From positions 18,321,001 to 18,385,000 of the forward strand of contig NC_092566.1 of the NCBI RefSeq assembly GCF_037975245.1: DNA of 64,000 nt. The letters are read 5' to 3'. Source of the DNA: Apostichopus japonicus. Its lineage: Eukaryota; Echinodermata; Holothuroidea; Aspidochirotida; Stichopodidae. Shown in pieces: positions 13,201 to 28,200 of this stretch; positions within the stretch are counted from its first letter, which is position 1; every line of letters begins with the position of its first letter. Made by a program: the position numbers and the translations under genes. The notes beneath the pieces are model-generated. The model made no database searches. It had not been told where the DNA came from and was given only the letters and a program-made list of their open reading frames with translations.

Positions 13201-16200
13201 CTTGTAGATATTAATGTACTCGTACTCAAGTAATGTACTTGTAGATATTAATGTACTCGTACTCAAGTAATGTACTTGTAGATATTAATGTACTCGTACT
13301 CAACTAATGTACTTGCATATATTACTGTACTCGTACTCAAGCAATGTACTTGTATATATTATACGCATGCTGTTGTACTCATACTGTTGTACTGATGCTG
13401 TTGTACTGATGCTGTTGTACTGATGCTGTTGTACTCATACTATTGTAATCATGCTGTTTTACTCATACTGTACTATTGTACTCATGCTGTTGTACTTACA
13501 CTGTTGTACGTATAATCATACTGTTGTACTTTCTCTTACTGTTGTACTTGTACTCATGCTGCTGTTCTCATACTCATGTTGCTGTACTGTACTCATACTG
13601 TTGTACTCACTCATACTGTTGTACTTGTACAACTGCTATTGTACTCATACTGTTGTACTGTACTCATGCTGTTGTTCTCATACTCATGCTGTTGTACTGT
13701 ACTAATGCTGTTGTATTGTTATAATGCTGTTGTTCTCATACTACAAGTCTGATAAGGAGGGCGAATAATGAGACATGTTTAATGTGAGCAGCCAGATACT
13801 GCCACAAGTTATCAATGAGTTACAAGTACAATAGCACATTCATGTTACTCTACTGTACTACATGATGAAATGGTTCTACATGGATACTGTATGGGTGAAA
13901 CTAGTCAAAAGATTTAGAGGTCTTTCATGGTCAAAATTAGCTGTACACGATTGTAAAGCACATGGTTATCAAATCATACTACCAATACAAATAACATAAT
14001 ACATGTCTAAGCTACAATATATTGCAAATATTTTTTTACTTCATTTCTTCCTCTTACTGTACAACTTCCTTTCCGTTCATCCCCAGGAATTTTCCATTCA
14101 TTATAATTTAATAGCCCCTCCCGTCTGATACACTATCTGATACCCTTGCTCTATACAGTATGCATCTCTGACATCATGTATATTCTTCAAAATTCACCAT
14201 CATTGCATTTCAACAACTTTGCACACGAGTCTGACATCAACATTGTGCAGTAAATTTCATTTGTGACAGGTCAATAGTCAAAACTAGGCATATGCTTCAA
14301 AACTAATGTTTTTCTATAACTATAACAAATATAACAATATGAAACACCCAGTCCACTTTGGAGATGTTCAAGTTTTAACACACACAACGGGCACATATCT
14401 CAACAATACTTCATAACAATTACATCCCACCATTACTACTTACATATCTGAAAAGAGCATCCACGCTAACATTATTGCAGATTTTTTGTACCGACTATAC
14501 TTGGATATATCCGTTAGTCACCAAATAGACTGTTTGTCTTGCCCAACAAACCCCTAAAAATATCCAAAAACCATCCACCACCACAGTTGACAGTTTTATC
14601 GTTGAAACAACTACAAAAGTGCACGACTTTAGAAGACTTTGTCCAACGACTATGAATGCAAAAATCTATATGAAATACAACTAACCGCTGGACGATACTG
14701 TGCCAATAAAAGTGTTTTCACTACTCAAAGACTGCCTGTTAATATTCCATGAAGACTATCAAAATACAGGGACCCCATACCTAGAAAATCCAAATTCCCT
14801 ACGTCCTTTCTAAATTTGCTACCTGGAAATGAAATATGTCATCAAGGCTTTAGCCAATTTAAGGTTTTAACTTCCCCCTGCCAGGACGCAGCTTTCAACG
14901 GCACGTTAACGACTTACGGACAACAATCTGTCTAAACAAGTTACCAATTTATCCATAATTGATTCAAATTAAAGGCATACTTGAGGCATTCACTGCATAA
15001 AGCATTCTAAATACCTGACAAATGCAGTTTGGTTCAGCTCAAAGAAACGTGAAGGTATGTCAAATTGTCCTTCCCTCGTTAAGAGAGAAGAAAGTAAATA
15101 GCCACAAAGAGGTTAATTAACATGACAACAAAATAGGGGATCATATTGGCAAGGTTAACACAGTAAAGGCCAAAAAAAATATCAGAACCTGAGGAACTTC
15201 AAACCCAGAAAGTAAAGAATCACAAAAAGATATGATAGTTAATATGAGAACATGATTCATGACAAGTCTCTTTGTGTTAAAGAGTGACATGTCGTTCTGC
15301 TCTAAACAGCCACCAGCTGCAAAGTCATGCTCCAATTACTGATGTTTATTAAATTGTTTGACTTCATTCAGAAAAAATAGGCCTCTGCCAAAAACATCTC
15401 CAACTTTTCAGCAAGGCAACGAATGGATTGAATAAAGGTACTTTAGACTGTCATGAAACAGCTAGCTAACGAACACCAAATATGTCCCAACCCTACCGAC
15501 ATTCACAGAGAGAGCAAGACATAATTATAAAATAATGAAGAATCGTCACCGACCATCTTAGGGTCAGTTCAAAGACAGCCGATAAGGGCCACTCTAGTTG
15601 ACCGTGTGAGCCAAACTGACCATAGAGCTCTATTAGTGGCAGATACTTACAGTTTGCTGAGATGCATTGCAATGTCAGATTTCTTGAACCCATCCAGCAT
15701 ATATAAACGATTGGCAAGTCTTTTGGCAGAGGGGTAGTCTAGAGTTTTACTGGTTTCGGGACTAGTCGAATCTGAGCTTTCATCCGGGTCAGCCTCCACA
15801 GAGTTCCTTTTATCTAAAGGGCTTTGGACCAAACCTGTGGCCATCTCCTCCTCGTCCACTTGAAGTGTTTTTAACTTGGCAGAAACCTCTGGCGCATCCA
15901 AGTTGAAAGCAGGCCTGGCAACCTTGCTGCTGCCAGATGGGTTTCTACTGCCTCGAGTGGGAGATGGAGGAGGTGTAGAGGGCAAATTTTTGTCCCTTGG
16001 TTTTTCAGAATTGCACTCAGGTTGGCTTTGTGATGACAGGCACTGCCCGTCAACCTCTTGCCTAGAATTGTCTGTTCTCAGACTCCCATTTCTTAATTCT
16101 TGCCGTTGACGGACGGTTCTCGAAAGATCGCCGTCAACGGGGGAAGCCTCGGCATCGTAGAAAACTTCGTCTTCACTTTCGGCCGGTTTTCTGCTTTGAG

Positions 16201-19200
16201 TAAGTTCAGTGTGCACGACCGCAGTGGTCGTGAATACACTGCCTTCTTCCACTGTCATATCCTGAGTTCTATCATTAACTAACTTTTTAGACGAATCCAT
16301 GTAGAGTTTTGATCTGTTTCCCTCCTCTCGTCTTGAGGAGGATGAGGTGATGGAGTCCGCTGTTCCGTTTGTAGATACACTGGTAGAATATCCTGAATCA
16401 TGGGGGCTAGATGGGCCAGTCATATCTGTCACCCCATCCACATTAATCTCGGTCTCTAAATTAGTTATTTCTTTGGAATCTTTGCTTTGAAGTTTGTCTG
16501 TCACTTCTGTGATGCACATGACATCATCATGATTTTCTCCACCCGTATAATCTTCTCGGACAATCTTCCGCTTTTTCTTAATCCAGGAACCTTTCGGAAA
16601 GCCAGGCGGTTGGTCAAGGTTCTCAAGAAATTCAAACAGTCTTTGCCTCACATCATCGTCTGTGGGAGAGAGTAAAGAGAGAAGTTCATGCAGCGGTCAG
16701 AGTATGCTATCTTTCAAAGACTTGTTCTTTTGGTTAATTAATATATATGTAAATGGGTTGATTATATATGCATTCACGTAGGCAAGGTCGACCATAACAC
16801 CTGACATTGAGGTACACATACTCACAAAGACATAATATACACACCTTGAGTGTCTCCATCTGTAGCTACAGGTAGATACAACACTATGCAGTCACTGTAC
16901 ATACAGTACCTGTACCCACAGTTACAGTAGGCATGGTCACTGTAATTAAGAGTACTATTACTAGAGCACTACAGTATATTAACTAGTGCTATTACTAAGA
17001 GTAAGTTATATATTAAGTACTACTAAGAGTACTAATTAAGAGTACAACTAGTACTGTACATCACTATAGATGTCTACATAGATGCTTAATTTGAACACGT
17101 ACAGTAAGTTGCATTCAAAAGATACAAACATATCAACGCTAATTACAAAAGAACAGGACCTGAACTCATACTGTATGTACCGTACACTGTGAGCTCATGG
17201 AACCCCGCTGTTAAAATTGCAAATGAATACCTAATAATGTCACATGGCTCCCATCTCCATCTTTTCAAGTTAGTTCATCAAAATTTCATCAAAAATTTTA
17301 AGCTATCAGAAGCTCAATGGAAAGTTTAGAGTAAAGTCTCAAGACGATATATCTGATCTATTGGGTTGTTATTTAACCTACTTGTGATTCCGGCAAACTT
17401 AATTTGATTGAAGCCACAGTCAGAGGACCGTATATAGTTTTGAAGGGGACAGTATTGCTCTAAGAACATGTGATTTCAGACAAAGTAAAGTGTAAGAACG
17501 TCAGTAAATTTGGGTAAGACTAGGGTACAGTATTAGAGATTAAAAATCTGCTCCATGAAAAAAGGGTGCACTGGCCATGTACTGTATGGATCTGTGGGGA
17601 ATTTGAAAGTATTGCAATATCAGTTTATCTCTGACAAAATTAAACACCAAGAGAAGAATCATAATAAAGCACTCACAAGAAAATAGGGATAACCATTTCA
17701 ATACTGTACATCACCAAAGCACCAACAGACTGACAGTATCTCATTACACCACCCACTGACTCTCTCTCTAATTCCTCTAACCATTCTTAGTCTTCCAATC
17801 ACACTCCATTACTTATCCCTTTCCCTCTCTTATCCCTTTCCCTCTCTTATCCCTTTCCCTCTCTTATCCCTTTCTGTCCATTATCTCCTCTCTGTCCATC
17901 ATGCCCTCTCTCTCCCTTATCCCTCTCAATCCTTAATCCCCTCTCCTTCCTTACCCCTATCTGTCCTTTATCCCCCCTCCTTTCCTTACCCCTATCTGTC
18001 TTTTATCCCCTCCTTATCCCTATCTGTCCTTTATCCCCTCTCCCTCCATTACCCTTCTCTCTGTACCACTCCCTCCCTACCCCTCTCTCCTGTAGCATAT
18101 AAGCTCCTCACTTAAGAGGAGACATAACTGAAAACTGCTTCAGCCAGGGATATTAATAATTGACAACGAAATATGTAAGTCCGCCAGCCGACAGGGGATA
18201 TAGAAAGCTCAGATCATGTGGAATGGGGAATTTAACCCAATGTTTGCTGTGACAACAAGCACTGAGTTTCCTCCCAAGGTGTTTGCATATGTACTGTACA
18301 TAGCACTATTATTGCCTTCAAAAGTAGTTATTCCTCTCCTCTTCATCGGAAATGTGTCCAGAAATACACAATTATTGTGGCATGAAGCAAAGCTGGAAAA
18401 CTAAATAAATTGAAAACAAATTAGACAGGGATTTAATTAACAAACGGATATTTCCAACCATTGTCAATATGTCTTAGAGTAATTAGATTTGGCATTGAAA
18501 AGTGCAGAATTCCATCAAATACTGAAGCAAACCTTGTTGCCTGTTTTTTTCACAGTTACTATGTCCAGACATCAGCATATGACAAAATTACTATACTCTA
18601 TCATACACAAGGTTGTAAAGTTGAGAACAGTTAATAAGTATAAGGTTAATGATAGTTTGACAATTTGGCACAGTTAATGAGAACACGTCATTAGGTAAAC
18701 AAAATTTCAATTACAGTAGTTATAATAAACGGTCAGTCTACTTTATCCAAGCTCACACACTGCTAAAGCCACATGTGTGTACAGTAGTTCAAGATCAAAT
18801 TTCTTTCTCATATGAAAGTTGTATAGAAACATTTAATAAAGCTGGGGAACAACAACAAATTACACATGAAGGACAGACTCCTATTCTAGAATGATTGGCC
18901 AGCTGTACTTGTTCTACACCTACAGTAGAACAACTGAACATGGAATTATACACATAATTGTACTCAAGGAACTTGGGACATAAATTATACTGTATTTACT
19001 ACAGTAAGATAAGGTACTCATGCTCCACTTGGTCTTGGAGTCTTGTACTAATACAGAGGAGGATTCTACTTGTACTTATGCTGCTTCTACTTGTAACTAG
19101 TACAAATCTACTCATACTGTTATATTTAGGCCTACACAAAAAAATCTATTCATGCTGTTATACTCACACTACAAATCTACTCATGCTGTTATACTCTCAC

Positions 19201-22200
19201 TGCAAATCTACTAATACTGTTGTACTCACACTATATCTACTCATGCTGTTATACTCTCACTACAAATCTACTTAGCTGTTATACTCTCACTACAAATCTA
19301 CTAATACTGTTGTACTCACACTTCATATCTACTCATGCTGTTATACCCACACTACAAATCTACTCACGCTTTATACTCACACTACATGCTGTTATGCTCA
19401 CACTTCAAGTTGTTATCATGAGGTGGTTGAAACAATTATAACTTGGTGCTATGTAGAGTAATCTATGAGAGATACATAGCCTATGAGAGATACAGTAGTA
19501 TTTTGTATCAGTTACACTACAGTATGTGATGCCTCTGCATATTATAAAACTTACTGGTTTATATATTTACGAGTGACCCGCTTACCTGTCTCCCCACAAC
19601 ATGAGGGCATACTAGACACGGTAGAATGAGGTGCTAAGTTTGTGGGGAGACAGGTAAGCGGGGACGAAGTAAATATACAGTATACTGTAATGTCCCCTAC
19701 ACTGTTAGGAAGTCCTACTGCTACAGTATGGCAGTCTGTTGCAGCCTAATACTACTGTACAGTAGCTTGCACAATTAAATGGACGTTCATCGTTAAAGTC
19801 AAAATAACTTTCAAACTTTGACTACCACTTTCTTTTTTCAGCATTTAATTACCAACTATTATAACAATAATGCATCCAAATGAGGACCCCTCTCCATACT
19901 ACAAAGCACTTTAAGATACTAGTGTGGTTTCCTTGTGGCATTTGAAGTTAGATTGGAATCGTAGTAAACTTTAGTAATGAATTTCCAGTACATTCTCAAT
20001 TTGGTTTGGTTATTTAACCACTTTGTTGATCAGATTCAATACACAGTGCTGTAGCAGTTGCAACACTGTTGTCATGAGCTGAATGAGCATTAGGATACAC
20101 AGTACTAACAACATATAACCCAACACTGTGTTAACATGCAATACACAGTACTAACAACATATAACCCACAGACTCCCAACCAGGTTCTACACTGTGTTAA
20201 CATGCAATACACAGTACTAACAACATATAACCCACAGACTCCCAACCAGGTTCTACACTGTGTTAACATGCAATACACAGTACTAACAACATATAACCCA
20301 CAGACTCCCAACCAGGTTCTACACTGTGTTAACATGCGGTACAAGAATTGATATGATACCTTTGTCAATATGCACAGTGTATGATACTTGCACACTTCCA
20401 TACATACAGAACAGAGTGAAAGTATTACCATGCGTACAATACATGAAGGGTATTTACAGTACTGTAGGTATGCCATACAGAATGTATTAGCATACCCTGT
20501 AACTAACAAGGAATATGACACTGTAATGTTGCCCAGCAACATCAACCGAGAATAGCAATTTTGACATATCCTTTGCCCTGTACAATTTACCCGACATTTA
20601 CATGCGTCAAACATGTGACACATCATGAAAGATACATTCAATATTAATGTTATTCTCAGCTTCTAGCTTCTGAGAGGTCTACAAACCTGTCTTTCGGAGA
20701 GATAGATTTACAATGTACCATCCAAAATAATTGGGGAGGTTAAGGAAAATATAGGGAGAATTGGACAACATCCAACTAAAAGATAGCAGTTTGTGAAAAG
20801 GAAAATAGAAACATTTTTTTAGGCTTTACAGTTCCCCTCCAAACCATGTGATACATAAAAGGAGTGGCCATCCTAATGCGGAGATTTTCACATAAAACTT
20901 GGAGAGCGTGAGATTGCCTTAAAACCCGGGAGATTACCGGTAAAAACAGGAGAGTTGACAGGTCTGATAGCTTTTGCCTGAATTTTCAAATTTTTGGCAA
21001 TTAATGGACCAAAATGACAAACATTTACATGCACACATAAGTGCTGCAGCATCTTCTCTACAACATAACAGTATGATTGGACTACTAGTATACAGTGTAT
21101 AAATATGTATCATGTTCATGTACATATAGTATGCGTTGCTTGGTACTGCAGATTGCATGTGATGATGACGCATGTTGCAATTCTTGAACCTGACCAACAA
21201 CACACTGTACCAATCTGCTTAAATTTACCAGATTTCACTGGAATGTACTCTACTGACATACATAAATGCATCAAATTCAACAGACAACTTTTACATGAAG
21301 CACTACACAGAAAGTGTCTGAACAGAAAAAAAAATAATAAACTTCAATAGAGAAACTAATATTTTTCAATCATGTTCTGACTAATCTCCAACCAATAAAT
21401 CATTGCTGACTTGTTCCAGAGGTGTGGAACAGGAAGGAAGAGGGGGTGGTGACCCATAAGTAGCATCACAGGGACAAATAGCTGAAAGGTTTTCAATTTG
21501 ATAGGACAGGAACAATAGATGGGAAAGTGCAATGCAATACAGTAGTAATTATCCCCCTGCCCCCCCCTTCCAACCCCTCCCTAAACCTGAGAGGTAGTAT
21601 GAATTGAAGTACAAAGTTGTAGCAAACTAAACCATTCATTCCTCTATACTGTAGTTTACAAGTGTTAAAGTACAAAGTTGTTACAAACTTAACCATTATG
21701 TAGATGAGTGTATAGTTGTTACATACTACACTGGTCTAAACCATGCATTCACTCTTGTGTGTACGTGTGTTTTGTTGTTACATGTAAATGGGTCTAAACA
21801 ATGCATTCACTCTCACGTATATGAGTGTTTTATTGTTACATACTAAACGGGTCTACACCATTCTTCTAATGGCTACGATTGTTGAAGTACAAAACTGTAT
21901 TAAACATGCTTAACAATCCATTCTTCTCCTCAAGCTTATTATAAGTTTAAATGTCCTTTGCCTCTCAACAATGCACAGTAAAGTTGCACATACTCAGTTT
22001 CATTTCGTCCAAGTTAATAATTTACTCTCTTTGCTGACTTGAAGCACTTTTATAAATGTTAACCCGTTTGATTTGAATGCAGAGTTAATTAGCTGCTATT
22101 AATTTTAACTGTTTTTACTGAATGCAGAGTTTATTAAGCTGCTATTCTTTAAATATTTTATGGATCATTTCCGTTCACAGTCACTTAACTTTCAGCATTA

Positions 22201-25200
22201 TAAAAACTCTGGTATTAATTATGTAATCACAGACTCAGCTAATGAGCCGTCCGTAGGACAATATAATAGAAACTTGCAATTTAGTTAATCTATACTTAAA
22301 ACAGCAAATGTTGCTGAGCATTGTTGAGGAGAAGACTTCTTGCAATTAATGGAAAATAGGTTTATGTCAGTACACTGAATAAAATAAAAGACAGAAAACC
22401 ATTAACATAATAACACTACAAATAGACTGTACAGCATGTACATGACAATGTGCCCATACTCTATCTTTATTTCATAAACTGTTTATTACCCATTCATTGG
22501 TACAGTACCTCATTATATAGTTCTAGTGTTTATAAACATTCAATGCAATACATTTGACCTTGTATGTGACAAAGTCATAATCAACAGACCTCTTCTGGGT
22601 GTGATTTTGAAATGTGCCAAAATCTGATGTTTTCAAATGTCTGTAGTTTATGGATTAATATAAAACCAGTTCTGGCAAACAGGACACATGGTGCAGCTTG
22701 GAATCTTACTATATGCTGTATGCTTACTGTATGTTGTATGCTTACTATATGCTGTATTTGAATCATTTACTTACCTACCTGTATACTACTGTTTCCTGTT
22801 AGAAATAATGTCTGGCCCCCATCTCAAGAATAATATTATTCTATTCAAAGTCAGTGCAAACGTTACTAGGAATGTGAATATCCATTAATTAAAATCATAA
22901 TACGATGATCCATTGCCAGGAGCAAAATCATAGTAGTGATGTACAATCGTGCAGTACACAGTTAACTATATGAGATCAGTCAGTCTTGAGACCTATCAAC
23001 AATATTGTCCTAATCACTCTAATAGGCATTAAAAATCGTGAAGATAGCTGTATATCTCATCAAAATCCATCAAAAATTGACCATTTTACAATCCTTTTCT
23101 TAATTCTAGTTTTATTCATGAATAAATGTTAGCTAATTCTGCACATTGATCATGCAAAGGGACTCATGAAAGGAGATTTTCGAAAAACAGATTTTGAATG
23201 AGATTATCCAACACAACAAATGTACTGAATTTGCGGCAAGACTTTAATACCTGTAGATCACAAAACTTGAAATAAAATAACTTAATTCTTTATCTTTCAT
23301 CTGATATAGCATGATGATCTCTTGATCAGAAAACAAACTTTGAACCAAGCACTGCTATATATAGCAAGAATTCATGCAAGTTATTATCCAAAGTACTATA
23401 TACAGTACCATTAAGATTATACTGCACCACTCACACTACTAAACAGCTTGCTATGTACCTTATGTGCAACATGTACACAGTCAACATGTAGAGTTTAGAT
23501 CACACACTTACCGTGCAAAATGTAAAGTAGAATGGATTGTAAGGTCGAAGTTCACCTAAAAGCCTATTAAATGTCTATACTGTTTTGTGCTGTGTATATA
23601 TATCTCTGTAGATGGGTCACATCAGTGTTAAGTTTCTGGCTGTGTAAAAAAAAATTCCAAGGGGGAGGGGGAGGGGGAGGGACAGGGGGAGAGGAGGGAG
23701 AGGGGGATAAACACTTGAAGATAACCCCTTTTGAAAGTGCCATTGTGAAGTTCACAGTAGCAGCTTAATTATACTGCAAATAAACTAAGCTCCCCCCAAC
23801 CCCCATCCTTTTTTATTACAAGGATCAACACATTTTCCATCAATAAAACAAATGAAATGTAATAAACTACAGAAGGTAAATCTATTTATATCAAATTTTA
23901 TTTGTAATTTTTGGGTTCTGTCAACCGCTATCCAACATTGCATGTTTTCATGTATGTGCCTATACACTGGGATATTTTGTAACTCTTGATGAGTCTAGCA
24001 TGTCAGTCCATGACACTAAAAGGCAAGGAATGAGGTTTGACAAATGCTACATATCACCGGGAAGGAATTTTATTATATCAAAGCTGCCAGTATTACCACA
24101 GAAGCATGCATGACGTTCCTTCTACAGTCACAAAAATTGAAAATATATGAGATTTTCATGAAGCCCCTTCCGACATTTATCACTAAGTCTGCAAACTGAA
24201 GAGAGTCTATAACTGCAAAGAACAACCACAGAACAGACACAGACATGGTAGTTTAATTGAGCTGACAACTCACAGATCAAACTGTCACAAATTATTCCTT
24301 ACCGTCCTTTAATGTGAGAAATAACTCATCGGGAGATTTCATCAAAGCTGTGACCACTGAAAGAAATTGAAACAAAGAAAGACAGTTATTGCAAATTATT
24401 CAGTTCGCTTCAATACAGAATTTCGTTCCGAAAGTAACCAGGCAAGCCCAAGCACTTTGGGTACAATTTCCAGCTGTTCTATAGTATTTACCCGTAAAGC
24501 TGCATGTTTACATGGAATTTTGTAATTATAGAGAATCTGCTGATGGAGTGCTTGAACATTAAATGGAAGATACGGTAACAGATAATTTAATCTTTTACTC
24601 AAGCCAACAAAACTTACCAACAGGATTAAATAAATTAAGGTCTTCATATTACTTCTAAGGTTCAAATGAAAACAATACGGCCTTACAATAAATTTGTGGG
24701 ACACAAATTTTTGGTTTTGGACCAATTGTCAATGACCATGCTAATTGTGTGTAGTTAAAGTCTCAATATGTGTTTGCTGATGAATTTCGCAAAACAAAAT
24801 TCTGAAGTAGATTCGATGTTTCTTATTCTAAATGCACTCTGACCAGGTGGGTTTAATGGAGAAAAGCTGTCATAATCGAAAGAAATAAATTTATTTTCTG
24901 TTGCCCTTATGGCGCGAATGATTTACCGCAAAATCAAAGTGACCGTCCATGTCAGCATGTTCATTACACAAATGTAAACAGAGTAGTCTACACATGCGGC
25001 TCGATCAAGATTTTTATCGCAGTCCTATACTCGTGTCATCCACTTTTGACAATTCCATGGAGGAAACATCTGAAAACACCTATTTATCCATTGCAATAGA
25101 AGGAAATGACACAATTTCACAAGCTACATCGGTAAGACCGAGAGAAAGATACGAAAGCAGTGGCTCAAGACAAACTAGCCACGAAAGTGAAAGTAAGCCT

Positions 25201-28200
25201 CGGCCTAACGGTCGTAAACAAAAATGGGAGAGACTGATTGGCGCATGATCTGTTGGGCAAGGGCTTGCAAATTTTGATATAAGTTTGCAGAATCTAGGGA
25301 CTCGTTAATAAATCTGGCAAATTTTATTCAGCTAAAAAATGTTAACGACAGAGAACTCAATAAAAAATAATCAATATTGGTATAAAAAATTGCATAGAAC
25401 GGTGTCATTTTCACTGAACTTTTAGTGCAGTAAGCTGGAAAGGTCGATGTTTAAATTTAGCAAACATGTAATGAGACTTAAACTGCAGTTAAATGGCTGT
25501 AATTATGACAAATCAGTGTAAATCTAAATTAAGGCTGAAGGGGGTATCCATTCAAGTGTAAATAATAATTACATGGCTTCTTCTGAAGAATTCAGAAAGA
25601 CTCACAATGAAGCCTCATTAAGCGGAGCATTTTAATAACAGAACACTATGCAAAATACTATTAATTAGTGTGCACTAGTCATTTTGTGGCAGGTATGTAG
25701 GTATGTACAGTATGTACAGGTATGTACAGTATTAGTGACAAAATTCTTTGAATCTCTAATCAATTTAACTTTGACTCTCTAATTCATTTAACTTTAAACC
25801 TCTTATTAGATGCAAGAACAAAAAGCAAAAGCGGAAGCACACAATTTAATTTTTGGAGCACTTATTAACATGGTTCAAAATATTCCTTTGTTTGTAGGAA
25901 AGTGTCGTAAACTTAAGCCATTAATTTGGTACCAGCTTTACAATAGGAGCAGGAAAACATACTACTGTACAGATACACTTAACATCAAGCACATTATTGC
26001 AATAAATTCAAGGGTTTGGATATACAGTATGTTTAGTAGCCACAAACTAATTTTTTTTTAATTATGGTGAAGTTCCTACTCCACAATTACAGTTGCCCTG
26101 GTTATCATCACAAATGATTAACTTGCTCTTCATGATAATTTCATTTAGGTTCAGTAGTCACTGTAGGTGAACTATAGATACATACAGACAAATACTACTT
26201 TGTGTATAGGATATATGCTCTTGAATAATATATAGTATAGCAGTAATCTACATGTGAATAGGATTATTGAATAGTATAGCAGTAATCTGCATGTGAATAG
26301 GAGTATTGAATAGTATAGCAGTAATCTTCATGTGAATAGGATTATTGAATAGTATAGCAGTAATCTGCATGTGAATAGGATTATTGAATAGTATAGCAGT
26401 AATCTTCATGTGAATAGGATTATTGAATAGTATAGCAGTAATCTTCATGTGAATAGGATTATTGAATAGTATAGCAGTAATCTACATGTGAATTAGATAT
26501 ATACTCTTGAATACGGTACCATAGCAGTAATTTACATGTGATTTGAATAGGATATGCTCTTGAATACTATAGCATAGTGCAGTAATCTACATGTGAATTG
26601 GATATACTCTTGAATACGGTACCATAGCAGTCATCTTCATGTGAATACATGTGAATTGGATAGATGCTCTTGAAAACATAGTATAGCAGTAATTTACATG
26701 AACTGTATATTGGCTAACTGCCGTTTACAGAAAATGATACAATTTGAAGTTATCTTCATACATGTATGTATGTCCAGTAATCTGACCCCATCCAGCAACA
26801 TGCACTTGAAATAGTTCAATCTATGTGTGTATCATGCACGTGTATGTGTGTACAGGCCTACATACAGTACTGTTTATACTTAGATGTATGTACCTATAAA
26901 CATGGGCGCGTACACATACTGTATGCACATATTTGAATACACATATATGCAGGCCTCTAAATTTGAGTTATTTACTGACTAAATGCCAGTGTATTTTGCC
27001 TTTTGCCGGTAGCAAATAAAGGCACTGGCAAATTTCTGCAGGTAGACACATGGAAAATTGGTTAAAACTTGTCAGTTAAAGACTCTTCAAGATTTCTGTA
27101 CCTAACATGAGCCCCATATTATACTTCTTGTTATCAGCATTATATTATTGAGCTGCTCTCATACTGTAAGCCTGTCCAACAAAACTGATGTGTGATGTTG
27201 TGATTCTGGAATATATGCCAGTGAATAAATACTTGATGTTATGCACTTAGATTATAAAAGCAACTTTTTATCAAGTTGCTAAAATTGTGAGATTTTGGGC
27301 CTGATATGTATATTTGTACATTTGCTTCTTATGTATGTTTTTGTATATATACATTCAAACTTTTTGAGTACTGGTCTAGTTTTGTACATTGTACCAAGGT
27401 AATTATTTTTAGATTAAATAACAGAATATCAACAATTATTCAACAATTCAACAATTATTCAACAATATCAACAATTATTCTTGTACGATGTAGAGAATTC
27501 GAAACACATGATCAACGGGAAGAATGTTCGTTCTTGACAACAATTTAAAAGTGAGCACTGTATGATGTTTCAATTAGTGTTCAACCGATTATGCATAACA
27601 GAAAATACCGATTATTTTTTCCATAATCGTACCGATTCCGATTATTTGAAAATGCGAAAATATCCCGTATATACGAAATCGGCAATAAAGTTTGACAGAA
27701 ACAATAATTGTTGTGATTTTCCCCTGTTTCCTTTTGCTTCGTTGTTATACAAGGCTCTAAGGTATCATTTTGTATGTACCAAATTACCTCTGGAGTTTCT
27801 CGGAAAGAAAAAAAAAGTGTTTTTTTTTTTTAATTTCCAAAATACGGAAATATGACATCCTACCTAGTCAGTACTGTGCTAAGCGAATGGCCTAACCACC
27901 TCGACGTGAATGTCACCTGTTAATGGCTTGAAATGGGCTAAGAATAGTTACTCAAAATATCCATCTCAAAAAGTATCTCAGACAAACCATCCATCTTCAA
28001 TCTTTACCAAAGTGTAAATTTTAATGACATGTTGCCTTCATTCCGACATTATTTTCTACTTATTTTCAGTATTATACTGTTTATGAACAAACAGAAATGT
28101 TACGAACTTCAAGTTAAACATACCTATTCGTTACCTATTTAACTCTATTCAGGTTCAATTAGAAAATGTAAGCTTAGGCCAATCAAACTGAAAAGCAAAT

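Larger units (their letters stand above)
16660..24302. other. EFA6 intron between PDZ and linker exons
   Basis: Contains the repeats listed separately (17765-18100, 18950-19410, 19558-19680, 20090-20345, 21690-21860, 23655-23707). I see no supported coding exon on either strand. Confidence 0.5.

Noticed and set aside
20105-20641. 178-residue minus-strand ORF and a plus-strand counterpart
   Set aside because: Most of the frame is the 66-bp tandem repeat (a multiple of 3); no domain seen.
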